Below, in pieces: positions 21,968 through 33,801 of a stretch of DNA of 64,000 nt. Positions within the stretch are counted from its first letter, which is position 1. Each line of letters opens with the position of its first letter. Under the pieces are notes generated by a model. It was not told the DNA's origin. It saw only the letters and a program-made list of their open reading frames with translations, and did not search any database. The stretch is from Warburgia ugandensis (Eukaryota > Streptophyta > Magnoliopsida > Canellales > Canellaceae), in contig CP141132.1 in assembly GCA_035236585.1 (NCBI GenBank), forward strand, positions 61,167,880 to 61,231,879, in the 5' to 3' direction. The position numbers were made by a program, and so were the translations under genes.

Positions 21968-24900
21968 CAATATGCGTAACAATCACCAAATTTAGGTCAT
22001 TTTTCTATTTATTGGATTATAAATTTTAATGGGATAAGAAATTTGAATTAAATTCCATGGAAATGAAGTTCATGAAAATGACCTCTTTATGAGCTTGGAA
22101 TTTGGACTTGGGATTATCAAATTTGGAATGTACCCGTCGATATAATTTTAACGATACTAATTTCGAAAGAAACAGAGATCGAGGTAGGAAGACCAAAATG
22201 TTTTACAAATTTAGAGGGGGTCAAAATTGATAACGACACCCCTAGTGGCTTGACTCAATAGGTGCGTCGCCACATGTTGCCTGCTCCACCTCTCCCGCAT
22301 CGTATAGTTGAAACATGAGAAAAGAGAGGGGGTTGCAGGAAAATTTGGTGACCCAAAATCCTCTCCCCTCCTTAGATCTCCCATTTACTGGTGCGAGTTG
22401 CTCCCTTCTCCCAAGGTAGATTCATTTCCCCAATGCCCGATTTCCCCTTCTCGAAACCCTAGTCAGGTTGTCATTGGCATCATAAGGGAGCCTTCAATCA
22501 GGCCCCTTGATTGGGCAGATCTCCTGCGGCCAGCAACCCTCCCTCCCCTCTTGCTCTCCGGCGATGGTAGAGAACCTAGATCGAGTTCCCCTTCTGGCCA
22601 CGCATGGGGGTTTTCCTCGTTTCCTTTTCTTTTTTCTCCTCCAACGGGGTAGATCAGAACCCCAGGGGGTTTCCAATGGAGCGACCAGCAAGTGAGCATA
22701 CATGTTCTCTCCTCTTTCTCCTCTCTCTGGCGTGGACAAAAAAACCCATGTGTGGTTTGTCACCAGCAATCTGTGGAGACTTGTCACCCTGAGGAAACCC
22801 TTCTCTTGTTCCTCCTCCTTTCTTCTCCTCAATCAGACCCCTAGTAGCACAAAGGCCGCCATGCACAAGTCGGCCACCCGAAACCCCCATCTTCCCCAAT
22901 TTTGTCTATTGTTGGCACGGCCAGGCTATGGGGGGGAGGCTAGCATGCCAGAATCCCATGGCCCTCTCCATTTTCTCCCTCCACCAGGCTCAGGCATGAA
23001 CAGCCTACCAGCCTTGCTGGCCACTAGTTTCCCCTTTCCCCTATTCTCCTCTACTGCTAGTGAGTCAAGCAGAGTTGACTCACCAAGCCAACTCGTTCCT
23101 AACTCATTTTGATGGAACTGAGTTGACTTGGAACGCCCTATTATGCACATGAATTTCAACCCTAATTTCTAGACAATCCAGGAAGGATCTCAGAGATCTG
23201 AGAATATCCTCATGATCCTTATAATGTGGGGAACGATGCCCACCTTCCCATTTTTGATCAAGGGAGATCTAACTATCAATTTAACCAGACCTTTGATTGG
23301 AGGTTAGATCGTCAGATCTGAAAATTCTGTGATGATCTAACTTCGTTTTTCTGATCCAAGTATTCTGTAGTGATCCTCATGAAGTGTAGATCAATGAGCT
23401 ACAAAAAAATTTAGATCAGAAGCAATTAGGGAGATAAATTGATCTATTGTGATCAATAGCTAAGATCAATTGAAGATTAAGTATGAAATTAGATCTAATT
23501 GGATGATCTGAACTGTTTAGAATCCTTATTTGGATTAATTGATTAAATTACTAAGTTGTTATGTGATCTGGGGTGATCAAATGAGGATCGTTGATGAGAT
23601 CAGAATGGAGATTTGATGATCAGGCATGGTTGAGGCAATCAGTGGATGATCCGACCAAGCAGACAGCTGGATGTTAATTAGATTGACTTGTATAAGGTGA
23701 GATTACTGTCTTAATCATTTGATGGATTGCTCTGACTATAATTAGATATGATTGAGCATGAGATCCATATCATGATACTTGATTAATTGATTTAAATGAT
23801 AAATTACCCAAAATTGAGATGATTTGAGCCTAATAGCTTTGAAATTTGCAATGATACAATTAAGAATAACAATTAAATAGTTGTGAGTAGGTTGATTGAG
23901 TATGATTGGAATTATTAGCTATTTAGGGCGAGCCACCTTAAGATTCCAGGATTGGGAGTCATTGGATTATCGTACACACTACATATTGGAATAATGAAAG
24001 TACAATGTTGTATAATTAAGAATCCAAGTTAGATAAATTGGATTCTAAGTGTGACCTGGATGTGATGTGTATCCACGTACAAGTATTGTGGCTATTGAAC
24101 TAGACTGAAGTCTTATAGAGACTTGAGAGGTACATAAGAGTGGTTCTTCGTCTAAGGTAGGTGATTACATTTGAGATTTCTTCTTGATTTCATCAATCAT
24201 GACTTGTTATCTGAAATTCTTGAAGCATGTGTTTTATACGCTATCGTGATTTATTGAAATATGTTCAGTACTTCATGTTCGATAATTTGAAATTTGGTTA
24301 TGTGATTATTCATGCTTTGATGTGTGATGGATTCCACCTCATTATTGATCTTGATTTGAGACTTTTGGGTGAAGTGGGGTAAGCTGGCTCCTTGTATCGT
24401 TTTGAGGGAAGGTCGAGGGATGGATGACAAGCTTCCATCAGGAACGAATTGATGCAGGTTGCACGTAAGGGACCCAGGTTTGGAGTGTGTTGGGTGAAGC
24501 AAGGTAAGCTGGGTCCTTGTACTGATTTGAGGGCAGGTCGGGGGACGATTGACAGGATTCTGTAGGGAACGGATTGATGCGGGTTGCTGATGAGGGACCG
24601 AGGGTTGGAATGAGTACTCATTACCATTGTCATGAGTATAGTCGAGGGAATCATATGTCTTGTTTGTGCATGGCATTCCATAATTATTACATGCATTATA
24701 TTTTTCTATGGAGACGGACTTTTGTTATTGTGATGGATGTGTATCCATGTGTTTCACGCCTTGCATGCTATGATACTCAAATTTGATAATGATTTAGTTA
24801 GTTCATGATTTCTTGATTTATCCATTATAGATGTCTGATGTTTCACATACTTTGTATACATTCATCTTAAGAGATTTCGCCATGATTATGATACCTATTG

Positions 24901-25597
24901 TCATGTCATTTTATCATATTTATTATCAAATGTGAATCGCCTATACAAGCATAGCTTGCAGAGGCATTGCTTTGTTTGCAATACCTTAGATATAGAGAGT
25001 TGATACAGGTTGACTCGCTGATAAAGTAAACAAAAGTGATGACAATTTTTAGTGGAGTGTTGAGGATATTTTAGAGAAGACATGGTTTGTTCAGGACCTC
25101 ACTTTGGGTTTTGTTTATGGATTGTACTTTATTATAAATTGTAATGTGACCCAGATATGAGAATATAAATTCATGTTGAATGTGATGGCTATATGGATAG
25201 ACCTTGGGTATTTTATCATGACTTGATTTTCTTATCCACTACTAGAGTAAACATTTTATCAAAAATAATATTTCATTCAGATGAATGGGCATGGAGACTA
25301 AGTCTCCTATATGTCATGTCTTATATTGTGTTTATTAGATTATTTTGTATTGTAGGTGTTATGTGCAATGGTCCAAAATACAAAGGAGACTCTGCCAAAT
25401 TTTTGATAAAAATGGGATTTCATTTCACCGTTAAATCTGTGGTTTTGTGGTTGTATAACTCTAGGGATTTTGAAATACATGTTTTTATTAGAGCTTTGTT
25501 TTTTGTCACTTTAAAAATTAAAGTTTTTAAAATAGGGATCCCGACTATTTTTATAATTTGTTATTATATTGTTGATAAAACTTGGGTTGTCACAATA
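21968..25597 (+). mobile_element. putative solo LTR (3,620 bp) with 5-bp target duplication CAATA
   Basis: CAATA at 21,968-21,972 precedes TGCGTAACAATC..., and the same CAATA at 25,593-25,597 follows ...CTTGGGTTGTCA. The segment between them starts TG and ends CA, as LTRs do, and has the texture of a long plant gypsy LTR: CT-rich early part (22,350-23,100), GATCT-rich middle, and no coding frame with a known domain. No internal retroviral region or second LTR is present, so it would be the product of recombination between two LTRs. The duplication and TG/CA ends are seen; no second copy is in the window to confirm the boundaries. Confidence 0.6.
24367..24616. repeat. tandem duplication of a 125-bp unit inside the solo LTR
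   Basis: GGGTGAAGTGGGGTAAGCTG at 24,367 and GGGTGAAGCAAGGTAAGCTG at 24,492 begin two copies that both continue CTCCTTGTA/GTCCTTGTA, GAGGG.AGGTCG.GGGA and GA.GGGACC. Confidence 0.85.
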
Positions 25598-26598
25598 TGA
25601 ATCTCAAACAAAGCTTTATTGCACATGAAATTTCTAATCTATTTGAAAATGGGTCTGATTTCCTTCTCATAGTTGGAAACAGTTTCAAGTATGATGATGT
25701 CTTTTATGGAGGGTCCTTCAGGATAAGTGTTTTCAAGCTCCATCTGATCATCACTAGTACTTAGGTTTAAGTATTGAGTGTTGGTTGAGCAAGTTTAGTT
25801 AGTCTATGAGTTAGTCATTTGTAATACTTATTCAAGTTGTCATGCTTACATATGCATAGGTAGTAGAATTGGAATCCATGTCCTTGCTTTGGAATGTTTA
25901 TCCATCCATGGATTTCACTAGTCTTTCCCATCCATGTACTCCATTGACATTGGTAAATCTTTAGTTGTAATAATTCATAGCTACTATACTGGAAAATTTG
26001 TAACCTTTGTATTAAATTTATATTTCTTGTTTGCATGGTCTTAAATTGCTTCTTTTATGCTACATCTAAAGATCGTGATTGTTCATTTTAGTTCATTGTT
26101 CATTTCTAAGATCAAAATTTTGGCCTTTTTCTTTGTTGTTGAAATGCTTACTATTCTTATGATATGATTCACTTATGTGTGATCAAGAAATAAACTACTC
26201 TTTGAAATGCTAAAGCTTGCTCTTGTTCATTTTTTATGTCATTTTTGCTCATGGTCTAAATAGTTTAAGACTCAGAGAAAGCCAAACATTCACTCCTTTC
26301 TTGTTCATGGATTGCATTAGATGTTTAATGTTAAACTTCATTCTTTCAAATTCTTTACATTTCATATTAAGACAATAACTAATAAGTTGTTGCAGTTAGT
26401 TTAAGTGGTGCTTTTCTTTTTTCACTATCATATAGTTTGGTAATTTTAATACATGCTTTATTTTTACAAAGCTGGAAAAATTGTTCTCTATTTTCAACTA
26501 AAGATAACTCGGTCTCCTACTCCATCTGCTTAAGATATATTTCTTTATGATTTATGTATTTTTTGGTTTTGTTCAATAGTTTATAGTGTATGACAATA
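25598..26598. other. no recognisable gene
   Basis: AT-rich intergenic DNA continuing the sequence interrupted by the solo LTR. Nothing identified. Confidence 0.35.
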
Positions 26599-26778
26599 GA
26601 GGTTGAGCCTTACCGCAATAGTAGAGTTGTCATTGTGTGACCCGGAGGTCATGGGTTCAAGGCATGGAAACATCCTCTTGCAAAAGTACAATGTAAGATT
26701 ATGTACTATAGACCCTTCTTGGTACGCCCCTTCGTTGGACCCCACATATGTGGGAGCTTCATGCACCAGACTGCCCTT
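26599..26778 (+). mobile_element. Au SINE, copy 4 (best preserved)
   Basis: GAGGTTGAGCCTTACCGCAA, GTGTGACCCGGAGGTCATGG, B box GGTTCAAGG, GGAAACATCCTCTTGCAAAA, ATTATGTACTATAGACCCTT, TTGGACCCCACATATGTGGG, AGCTTCATGCACCAGACTGC, then CCTT. This follows the Au consensus layout end to end. Confidence 0.93.
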
Positions 26779-29303
26779 AATACAAATGTATATAGACCAA
26801 AATGCATAGAGGGATTTATTTTAGATCTATGAATTTGTTTGTGAATGTAGACAATGGACTTGGGCACTAAGAGGCTTGTGAAGATAGAAATATTTTTAAT
26901 AGGTATCCATGCTTGAACTTAGCCTTACTTCTTTCTCTATGCTATAATAATCTTTTCCATTGATAATTATTTTTGGATACTCAGTTTGGAACCACCTTAA
27001 AAATTTAGGTTTCATTATAGTAGCAGCTCATGACAAAATCCTTAGTAGCCTTTTCTTGCAGTACTACATATAATGTGGTGGCTATTTCAAATAGTACATT
27101 CTTAAGTCTATATTACAACTTAATTACTAATATTTATTAGGAGTTGTTGATCACCAGGTCTTGAGATACTTCTTAGTTGCTATTGATTACTAATGTGGTT
27201 GTGTTATTGCTTCAATAAACTTATTAGGTATGGCTCTAATGTAGATTATTTGGGAAGTGCAGTGTATGAAATGTGGGTAGCTAGGAATTTCTATAGATAT
27301 GATCAACCAATCCTTTTCCTTGGAGTTATTAGTCGATCTGATAGATATGACGTAGTTAGAATTTATGCAAATGGAGGTCACTGTGCTGAAATGCCGATGT
27401 ATTTTATTCTCTTATGTGACTGTAATGGTGACTTCAACTATAACTTTTTATGATTATGCACTTTTTGGAATTGATGTAGTTGATAATTTTTGCATCAAAC
27501 AATAAGTAGTTCTATACTATGAATACCCATGTTTAAGGAGCTTTCCAATTATTTCTATTAAATGCTTGTGTGTCATGAATATCATCAATCAATCTAATTG
27601 TTGTCTAAGTGATTGAGCAAACTTACAAAAGATAAACAAATTTATATTGATTTTCAACTATGTATGATAAAATTAAGAGAAGCAACTTGAATACCTAAAC
27701 CTAAGGAATGTCTAGAAGCCTACCTTATCTAGTGGCAAACTGGAATTTAGATTGAGGATGAAGGCTATGTATGAAATGGGCCTACAATACTAGTAAGAAA
27801 CATTTGAGCCATCATCAGAATAAGGGGATGTTGATAATGGCTTCCTGTATGAACTTCTCATTTTTCTTTCTTCTCTATGAATATGATTTTAGTTTGTGGT
27901 TGTGCATCTTATAAAATATTGGTTTGAAATTCTGTAATATTTATTTAGTCTTTTCATTTAGATTTTCTAGAGCTTTGAGTATTTGTCCAACTTTGTAAAC
28001 TTCAGCTAACACATTCAAATGTCATGACTAACTTTAGAATTTGAGCATGTGAAGCTAAATGTTAAGAATTTGAGACTTTATGTTTTGTCCCCCTTCTACA
28101 TTATTGATATTTAAAGGTGTTTGCATGTCTTTGTTAGTTCATTGGTTCTATTCTAGATAATACTTGCTTCAACTCATTAGTTGTTTTCTAGTTAGTTTTA
28201 CGATACCTTATCAACACTAATCTAGTAGGTTTTCACATCAATTCATTAATTCTACTCTTCATAAATCAGTAAAAATGTAGTTGTAATTCCTAAAATGTAA
28301 AAGGTCTTGTTGATAGAATGTATCATTTTTCATAACTTTGAGAGTAATTACAATTTTGCTTCAAAGAAGGTGAAGTTATGGTTCTTATTGTTGATGTATA
28401 TTTTTTTTGTGAATATGGGTCTTTAGTTCTAATTAGGAGACTCCTTGGGAATTGCTCAAGGAGATGGTGGTTCAACTCCATCAAGATCTCAAATGCAAAC
28501 TTTTGGCTTCTTTAGAAAATAAAAAACTTCATTTGGTAAAGTGCTATTATTATGGTCTTAACTCTTATACTAAGTTCAAGCAAGTTCTAATGATATAGAT
28601 TTTGGAACAATAGCTTTCAACAGATGACTATAGTGACAATTTCTAGCATGTAAAATGTTTAACTAAAATTTCATTTTAGATAAGTTTCTCAAATATAAAT
28701 TGTTATGTGACTAATTAGCTGATTAATAGGGATTGACATTAATTGCTTATAATTCTTGAATTTTGAGCTCTCAGAATTTTGGGCCTTTCATGCAATACGA
28801 CATGTCTCCTTGATTTACAAATGAACTCAAGTAACATGTATTAAATGGTATTGAATTGTAGTACTCTCATTTGGTTTTCTATTATTCAATTGGAGCTTTA
28901 GGTCAAATGCCTCTAGATAATTTTATCTTTGAACGACTGACGGTGTTTGGCACAAGGATTGTAAAATTAAGATGCTTTAGAATTCAAACTTCCAATATCA
29001 CATTTACGGTTGCTCTTAGAGCCAAAAGTTGTAGTCTTCACTGAACTATCTGATATGATCCCTAATTTGCATATATTCATCATCTTCTTATCAATAGTAA
29101 TAAGTAAGATGTGTTGTTCAAGTGCAAGTAGTATCACCATTGCTTAAATAGATGGACATCTTGGATTTTCTAGAAGTACACGTCTTGAATCACAACACTT
29201 GGACATCTCAAATCAGTCAAAGGTAGGTATCACGTGGTCCTCTAAATGCTTTGCTATTTCCTTATGGTTAAAATTTCTTCATGAAGGTTTTCTTGGTCAA
29301 GAT
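26779..29303. other. no recognisable gene
   Basis: AT-rich sequence. An 86-codon open frame at 27,193-27,453 is protein-like in composition but matches no family I recognise. No transposon ends were confirmed. Confidence 0.35.
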
Positions 29304-29828
29304 ATGTTGACTTGTCAAGACTCCAAATCAGCCAAGATTAAGGAAACTTCTTGTATAGAAATTAAAGTAATTTAGAAAACTACTTCTATGTAAATTTAAG
29401 TATGAAAATTGCTTGAATGGTTTTAGAAAACTATCTAGTGCTTGAAATGTGTAATTTGGGAAACACACAAGTTTAAGAAACCATTGTTGGAAAAGTGCCA
29501 AGACTTAGAAGCTTTTACTTTTAGGAAGTTGTTTTTAGTCCTTACAGTGCTTCCATCTATTTATACCCTTAGCAGCATGAATCAAACCATGGTAAAAATG
29601 GATGTTTTTCATTGAAGAAATGTCTGGAATGTTAGCTTTTTTTGTCTCTTGTATCTCTTATAGGGATCCTAGTATAGTGAGACACATGGTTCTATATCTT
29701 TAAGGTGGTGATTTCATTTGTATCCTTAATGTGGTGAGCTGATTTTATCCATTAATTCTATATCTTTGTAGTGGTATAAATAGATGGGATGTACCGTCCC
29801 ATATAAGCACTGTAGGAATTAGCTTTTA
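29304..29828 (+). repeat. possible partial LTR of a copia-type element
   Basis: Begins TGTTGACTTGTCAAGACTCC and contains TATTTATACCC (29,560 region) and GTATAAATAGATGG (29,774 region), both TATA-like. The texture is that of a short plant copia LTR interrupted by the larger element starting at 29,829. There is no second copy in the window and no clear polypurine tract before it. Confidence 0.3.
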
Positions 29829-32824
29829 CTTTTCACATGCATTTTTAAATGCAAAACTAATTCCTAATGCGCTATCGATCCCTATTCGAAAACACTTTTA
29901 TGAAACAATGCAATGCAGCAGAAAAATCTTTTATTTTAAATTCATTTTGAAAACCTCGAGTGTCATTTTCTTTCAAAACGAACAAAGTAATTTTGAAATT
30001 TTTTTTAAGACAATCGTATATAAACCCTAGGTCTATCCAGTTACAGCTCACAGTACAACTGTAGTAATTACAGATACATGTCTGAAGGATAGATCATATA
30101 CTCACATTTATGCTTGTCTTCTCTTCATTCATGTGATCGTAGCACTAACATTTTCTAATGCTTCTTCTAATCCTGTGTGGAGCTAATCTGTAAAAATAAT
30201 ATATTTGGGTGAGTATTCCTCATACTCAGTAGGTGATCTGATAGTAATATTTTGAAAACACAGCATGCAACATACATGATTTCAAAAGAGGCTTTCCATG
30301 TGAAACATCATGCAATTTCTTTTGTATAAACATGCATTGTTATGCATAAATCATATGCTTGTTTTGCACATTTTCAATCCTGAGATCTTTTATCGAAATC
30401 CAAAAAATCAAGAATATAAATATTACAAAAATCATAGAGTAGTGATTACTCAATCCATGTACGAAGATCTCAGCAAAAATATCAAGCTAATTAGTCAATG
30501 AATCATAAACTAATCATAATCATGAAAATTCCTAAAATAGTAATCGGTCAAAGCAGATGATAGCATCACTATGGATATCATGCACATGATTTTCTTGGCG
30601 AACACATCACGCCAATTGGTCACGAGCACTCGTATACGACCATCTCAATGCTATATGCATATTGATAACACTGAAATCATAGGGCCAACTATGCTCATGA
30701 CCAGAACACATGGAATCGTGTGTCTCAGGTATCTAGAGACCAGTCCACCATAGCCTCCACGGCAACTATGGATATGTCCCCAAAAGGGTGCCGTGAACAC
30801 CTCCAGTGGTCGTCCCTATTTACCACAGCAGTTGAGGAAGGGACAATGCCATTTTGGCAGCGATACCATCCACTTTTTGTGGTAGAGGCCAGGAGGCCAA
30901 CCTCGTACACAAACAACCTCTCAGCATAGTTCCCACTAGGTTCAATAGCCCAAAAATATAGATACATGAAACCCCAATCTCAATCATTGTAAATCATGCA
31001 ATCTATGCAATGAGTTTCAAAACATGCGAGCAATGCATATAAATATGCATATATGCTGAATCTCAATCATCACAGATCGTGCAATTCATGCAACTAGTTC
31101 CAAAACTTGTATGTAGTGCCTATATAAAGACTAGTTACCAAATAAGCAATTGCATGCAAGATCATAAGGAGAATCTGCATACTTAGAATATCAAATCGCA
31201 AAAAGCATACTAAACACTGTCATCAGGATTAAATATATCAATTAGAGTTTGAAAATGCATTTGAAAACGTAGTAGTATCAGACTACCTACCTCGATCGTT
31301 GTCACTTAACTAGCGTCCCTCTTCAATTCAAGTCCTAGAGTACCTTGGTGAGGTCCTGGATGTTATTTGGACAAAATCCAAGTATTATTTCTAGATTCAC
31401 AAATCAGCGGCTAAATCTATGCAATAAGCTATAGATTCCTGATTTGTGGGTTTTCTAATGGTTGATCTATATGATTTAGGTTTGATCTAGGTATACTAAT
31501 CTCCTAACATACCTAATGGATCAATCTATGAGAATTGATCATCTCTGATCTCGTAGATCTATGAGATTTTTATGATTTTTAGGCTATGGTCACATGAAAT
31601 AGTCCAATGATCCTAAATTTTATAGTATCATTAGGTCTGCATCATTAATACGAATGCAACAGTTCCTTCGGATCGTCGATCAGAGTTATATAGCCTCCTT
31701 AATTGCAATTTTAGTAATGTAGGTTAGATAAACGATCTAGATCTGACAAGATTGTGTATGCGCATCACGGTTCCCAGGAAGCATGTGCATCCTGATCAAC
31801 CTGAGACCACACCCATAGACTCACACAGGCTCGATGTACACTCCAGCGTGTGCGTTCTGGTCGTGCGTTATGGGCGTGCGTCTTGGTACAGGATCAAGTC
31901 ACCTGTGTAACTGACCGTCGCAGAAGAAGACGACTGGCACAGTTGTTGTAGGCGAAAATTTCTAAGTCTGATTAACTCCAAATTAAAATTATTTGTAGAT
32001 CAGGCTCTTATCTTCACTCCTATTAATTTTGGAGTCATTCCGTGTTCATTTGATGTTGAAAAACAAGAATTTCACGTCAGAGGTTCGCCGAAAAATGCAT
32101 TGTTGCCAAAATTTGAATTTTAGGCCGATCAATGGTGAAACTAACTTTGATTTAGAAATTTTTTAAGGGCTTTTGATCCTCTCTTCACAAGGAATCCAAT
32201 GGTGTTGTTTACTCTTCGATCCGTCGGCATTTGGACGGCTATTTTCAAGATCTAACTGGCAATCATGTTCCCTATTTTCGGAACCCTAGACGTTGAAAAA
32301 TGCAAAAAATGCTATAGGAGAAGAGGGGAAGAGGATGATAGATGGGAGAGGGGAAAGGGACTTTTATTTCCGTTGAAGGCGGTGCTGCCCCAATGGCAAT
32401 GCCGCCATTCTTTGTGGCGCCGCACTATTGCCTGAGGAAGGCGGTGCTATGCATCGGTTAGAGGAAGACAGTGAAGGGGGGTGTCGTTATCAAAATGACC
32501 TCCTACGTTATTCAGCCGTATTGTTTTTAAATTCAATTTACAAAAATGACCTTCATCTTTAAAAGTCCATAATTTGGTCATACGAACTCTGTTTTTAGTG
32601 TTCTTTGAGGCATTGGATTCCATTTTGAGCGTAGATTTTAATTATGTAGGCATAGATTCTTTAGTTTCATATTTTAATTAAAATAAAACATTTATCCACC
32701 TATTCATATAATTATATATATATTACTTTCTAAAATAAATAATCTATAACAATTTAGTAAATGACAAACATGTAATTGATAAAGTGATACAAAAATAGCT
32801 TAAAATTTTTTAGTCATTACATCA
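29829..32824 (-). repeat. 3' LTR of the large minus-strand element
   Basis: Starts on the minus strand with TGATGTAATGAC at 32,824 just after the polypurine tract. It aligns with 49,195-51,527 over about 2.3 kb with scattered substitutions and small indels. The part from 32,150 to 32,824 has no partner because the other LTR is truncated. The terminal TGTGATGACCCCGG of the other copy is missing here. Confidence 0.85.
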
Positions 32825-32838
32825 TTACCCCCTTCAAA
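32825..32838 (-). other. polypurine tract
   Basis: Minus-strand CTTTGAAGGGGGTAA immediately before the LTR start. In LTR retrotransposons this purine run primes plus-strand DNA synthesis. Confidence 0.75.
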
Positions 32839-33475
32839 GAATTTCGCCCTCAAAATTCCACAAATTATTACTTTCAATTGGTGAATATATTCTCCCTTAG
32901 GACCCGGACTAAGGAAATTTCTTTGCTTCATTCCATAATTCTCTCATCTAATCCCTCAATTGGGCCAATAACAAGAGGAGTTTGTCCTTAAAATTCTTTT
33001 CATGTTATCTTACAACCAATTCAAGTTATATTCTTAATTTATCATCCTCATAATTCCTTCCACAAGGGCCTTAAATGTATCTGAAATTCAGCATATCTTT
33101 TCTATCTACTTTAATTACTTAAGAGTTGCTTCCGCTGCATACTCTGATACTTATTGCCTTTCTGGATAATTTATCAATATTAGTTTATAATTGTATATAA
33201 CTACTATCTAAGTTATATAATTAATATCTACAAATCCTTAGATGACCACACTCCCAAAATCATTACTCCATATTTCTATTGATACTATATCATTTTGAGT
33301 AGTATAGGACAGTCTCCTTTTCCTCTTGTCCTTTATCTAGTGATCTTTTAATTATTAAAGTCTCCTTCTTATGGTTGACTGCACCTTGCTGGTAAGAGTC
33401 CCAAAAGGTTACACTCTTTCTATTGTCTCACTTTACTTCGTATTTTCTTCGTGAAACTTCTATAATTGATACAGT

Positions 33476-33801
33476 TGTTGATTGTTTAACCGCAAGTGCA
33501 CGGGCTATTGTAGTGTAGCTTATGCAAGTATGGGTCGATCCCATGAGGACTTGATTTAAAATGATAGAGTTTTCAATAAAATTCAATTTATAAAAGAATA
33601 AAAACAAAGAATATAGCAAAATTCAACTAACAATAAAATAAAATTCATATTTATTCAATTTCTGCAGTTTGCACAATTATTTATTCAAAAGACAACAGAA
33701 AATAAAACTAAAAGGCACCCTAGATAAGCTTGTCTTTGGATTGCACTGTCCCTGAATAGTCAGAATGAAGATAAGGTAAAACCAGAATAGCACAGGGACA
33801 C
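33476..33801 (-). repeat. Athila-type LTR, 3'-terminal part
   Basis: The last ~325 bp of the LTR, ending CAATCAACA at 33,476. It is fused directly to the RNase H/integrase frame at 33,794-33,801, where the 8 bases GTGTCCCT belong to both sides. It resembles the LTR at 42,762-44,777 more than the one at 38,860-40,050 (shared TGTTGTCTTTTGAATAAATA). Confidence 0.85.

Noticed and set aside
22308-23159. Open frames of 75-136 codons on both strands
   Set aside because: They fall in the CT-rich part of the putative solo LTR, overlap in several frames, and show no domain.
24251-24696. Minus-strand frames of 128-141 codons with repeated peptides
   Set aside because: The peptide repetition follows from the 125-bp tandem duplication in the LTR.
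18850-27090. Possible CACTA transposon interrupted by the solo LTR
   Set aside because: Only AGTGGC/GCCACT-like subterminal hints were seen. There are no CACTA termini, 3-bp duplication or transposase.
30571-30967. Frames of 60-80 codons in the 3' LTR, with similar ones at 50,028-50,246
   Set aside because: The corresponding frames in the two LTR copies are disrupted differently and there is no domain; they are LTR noise.
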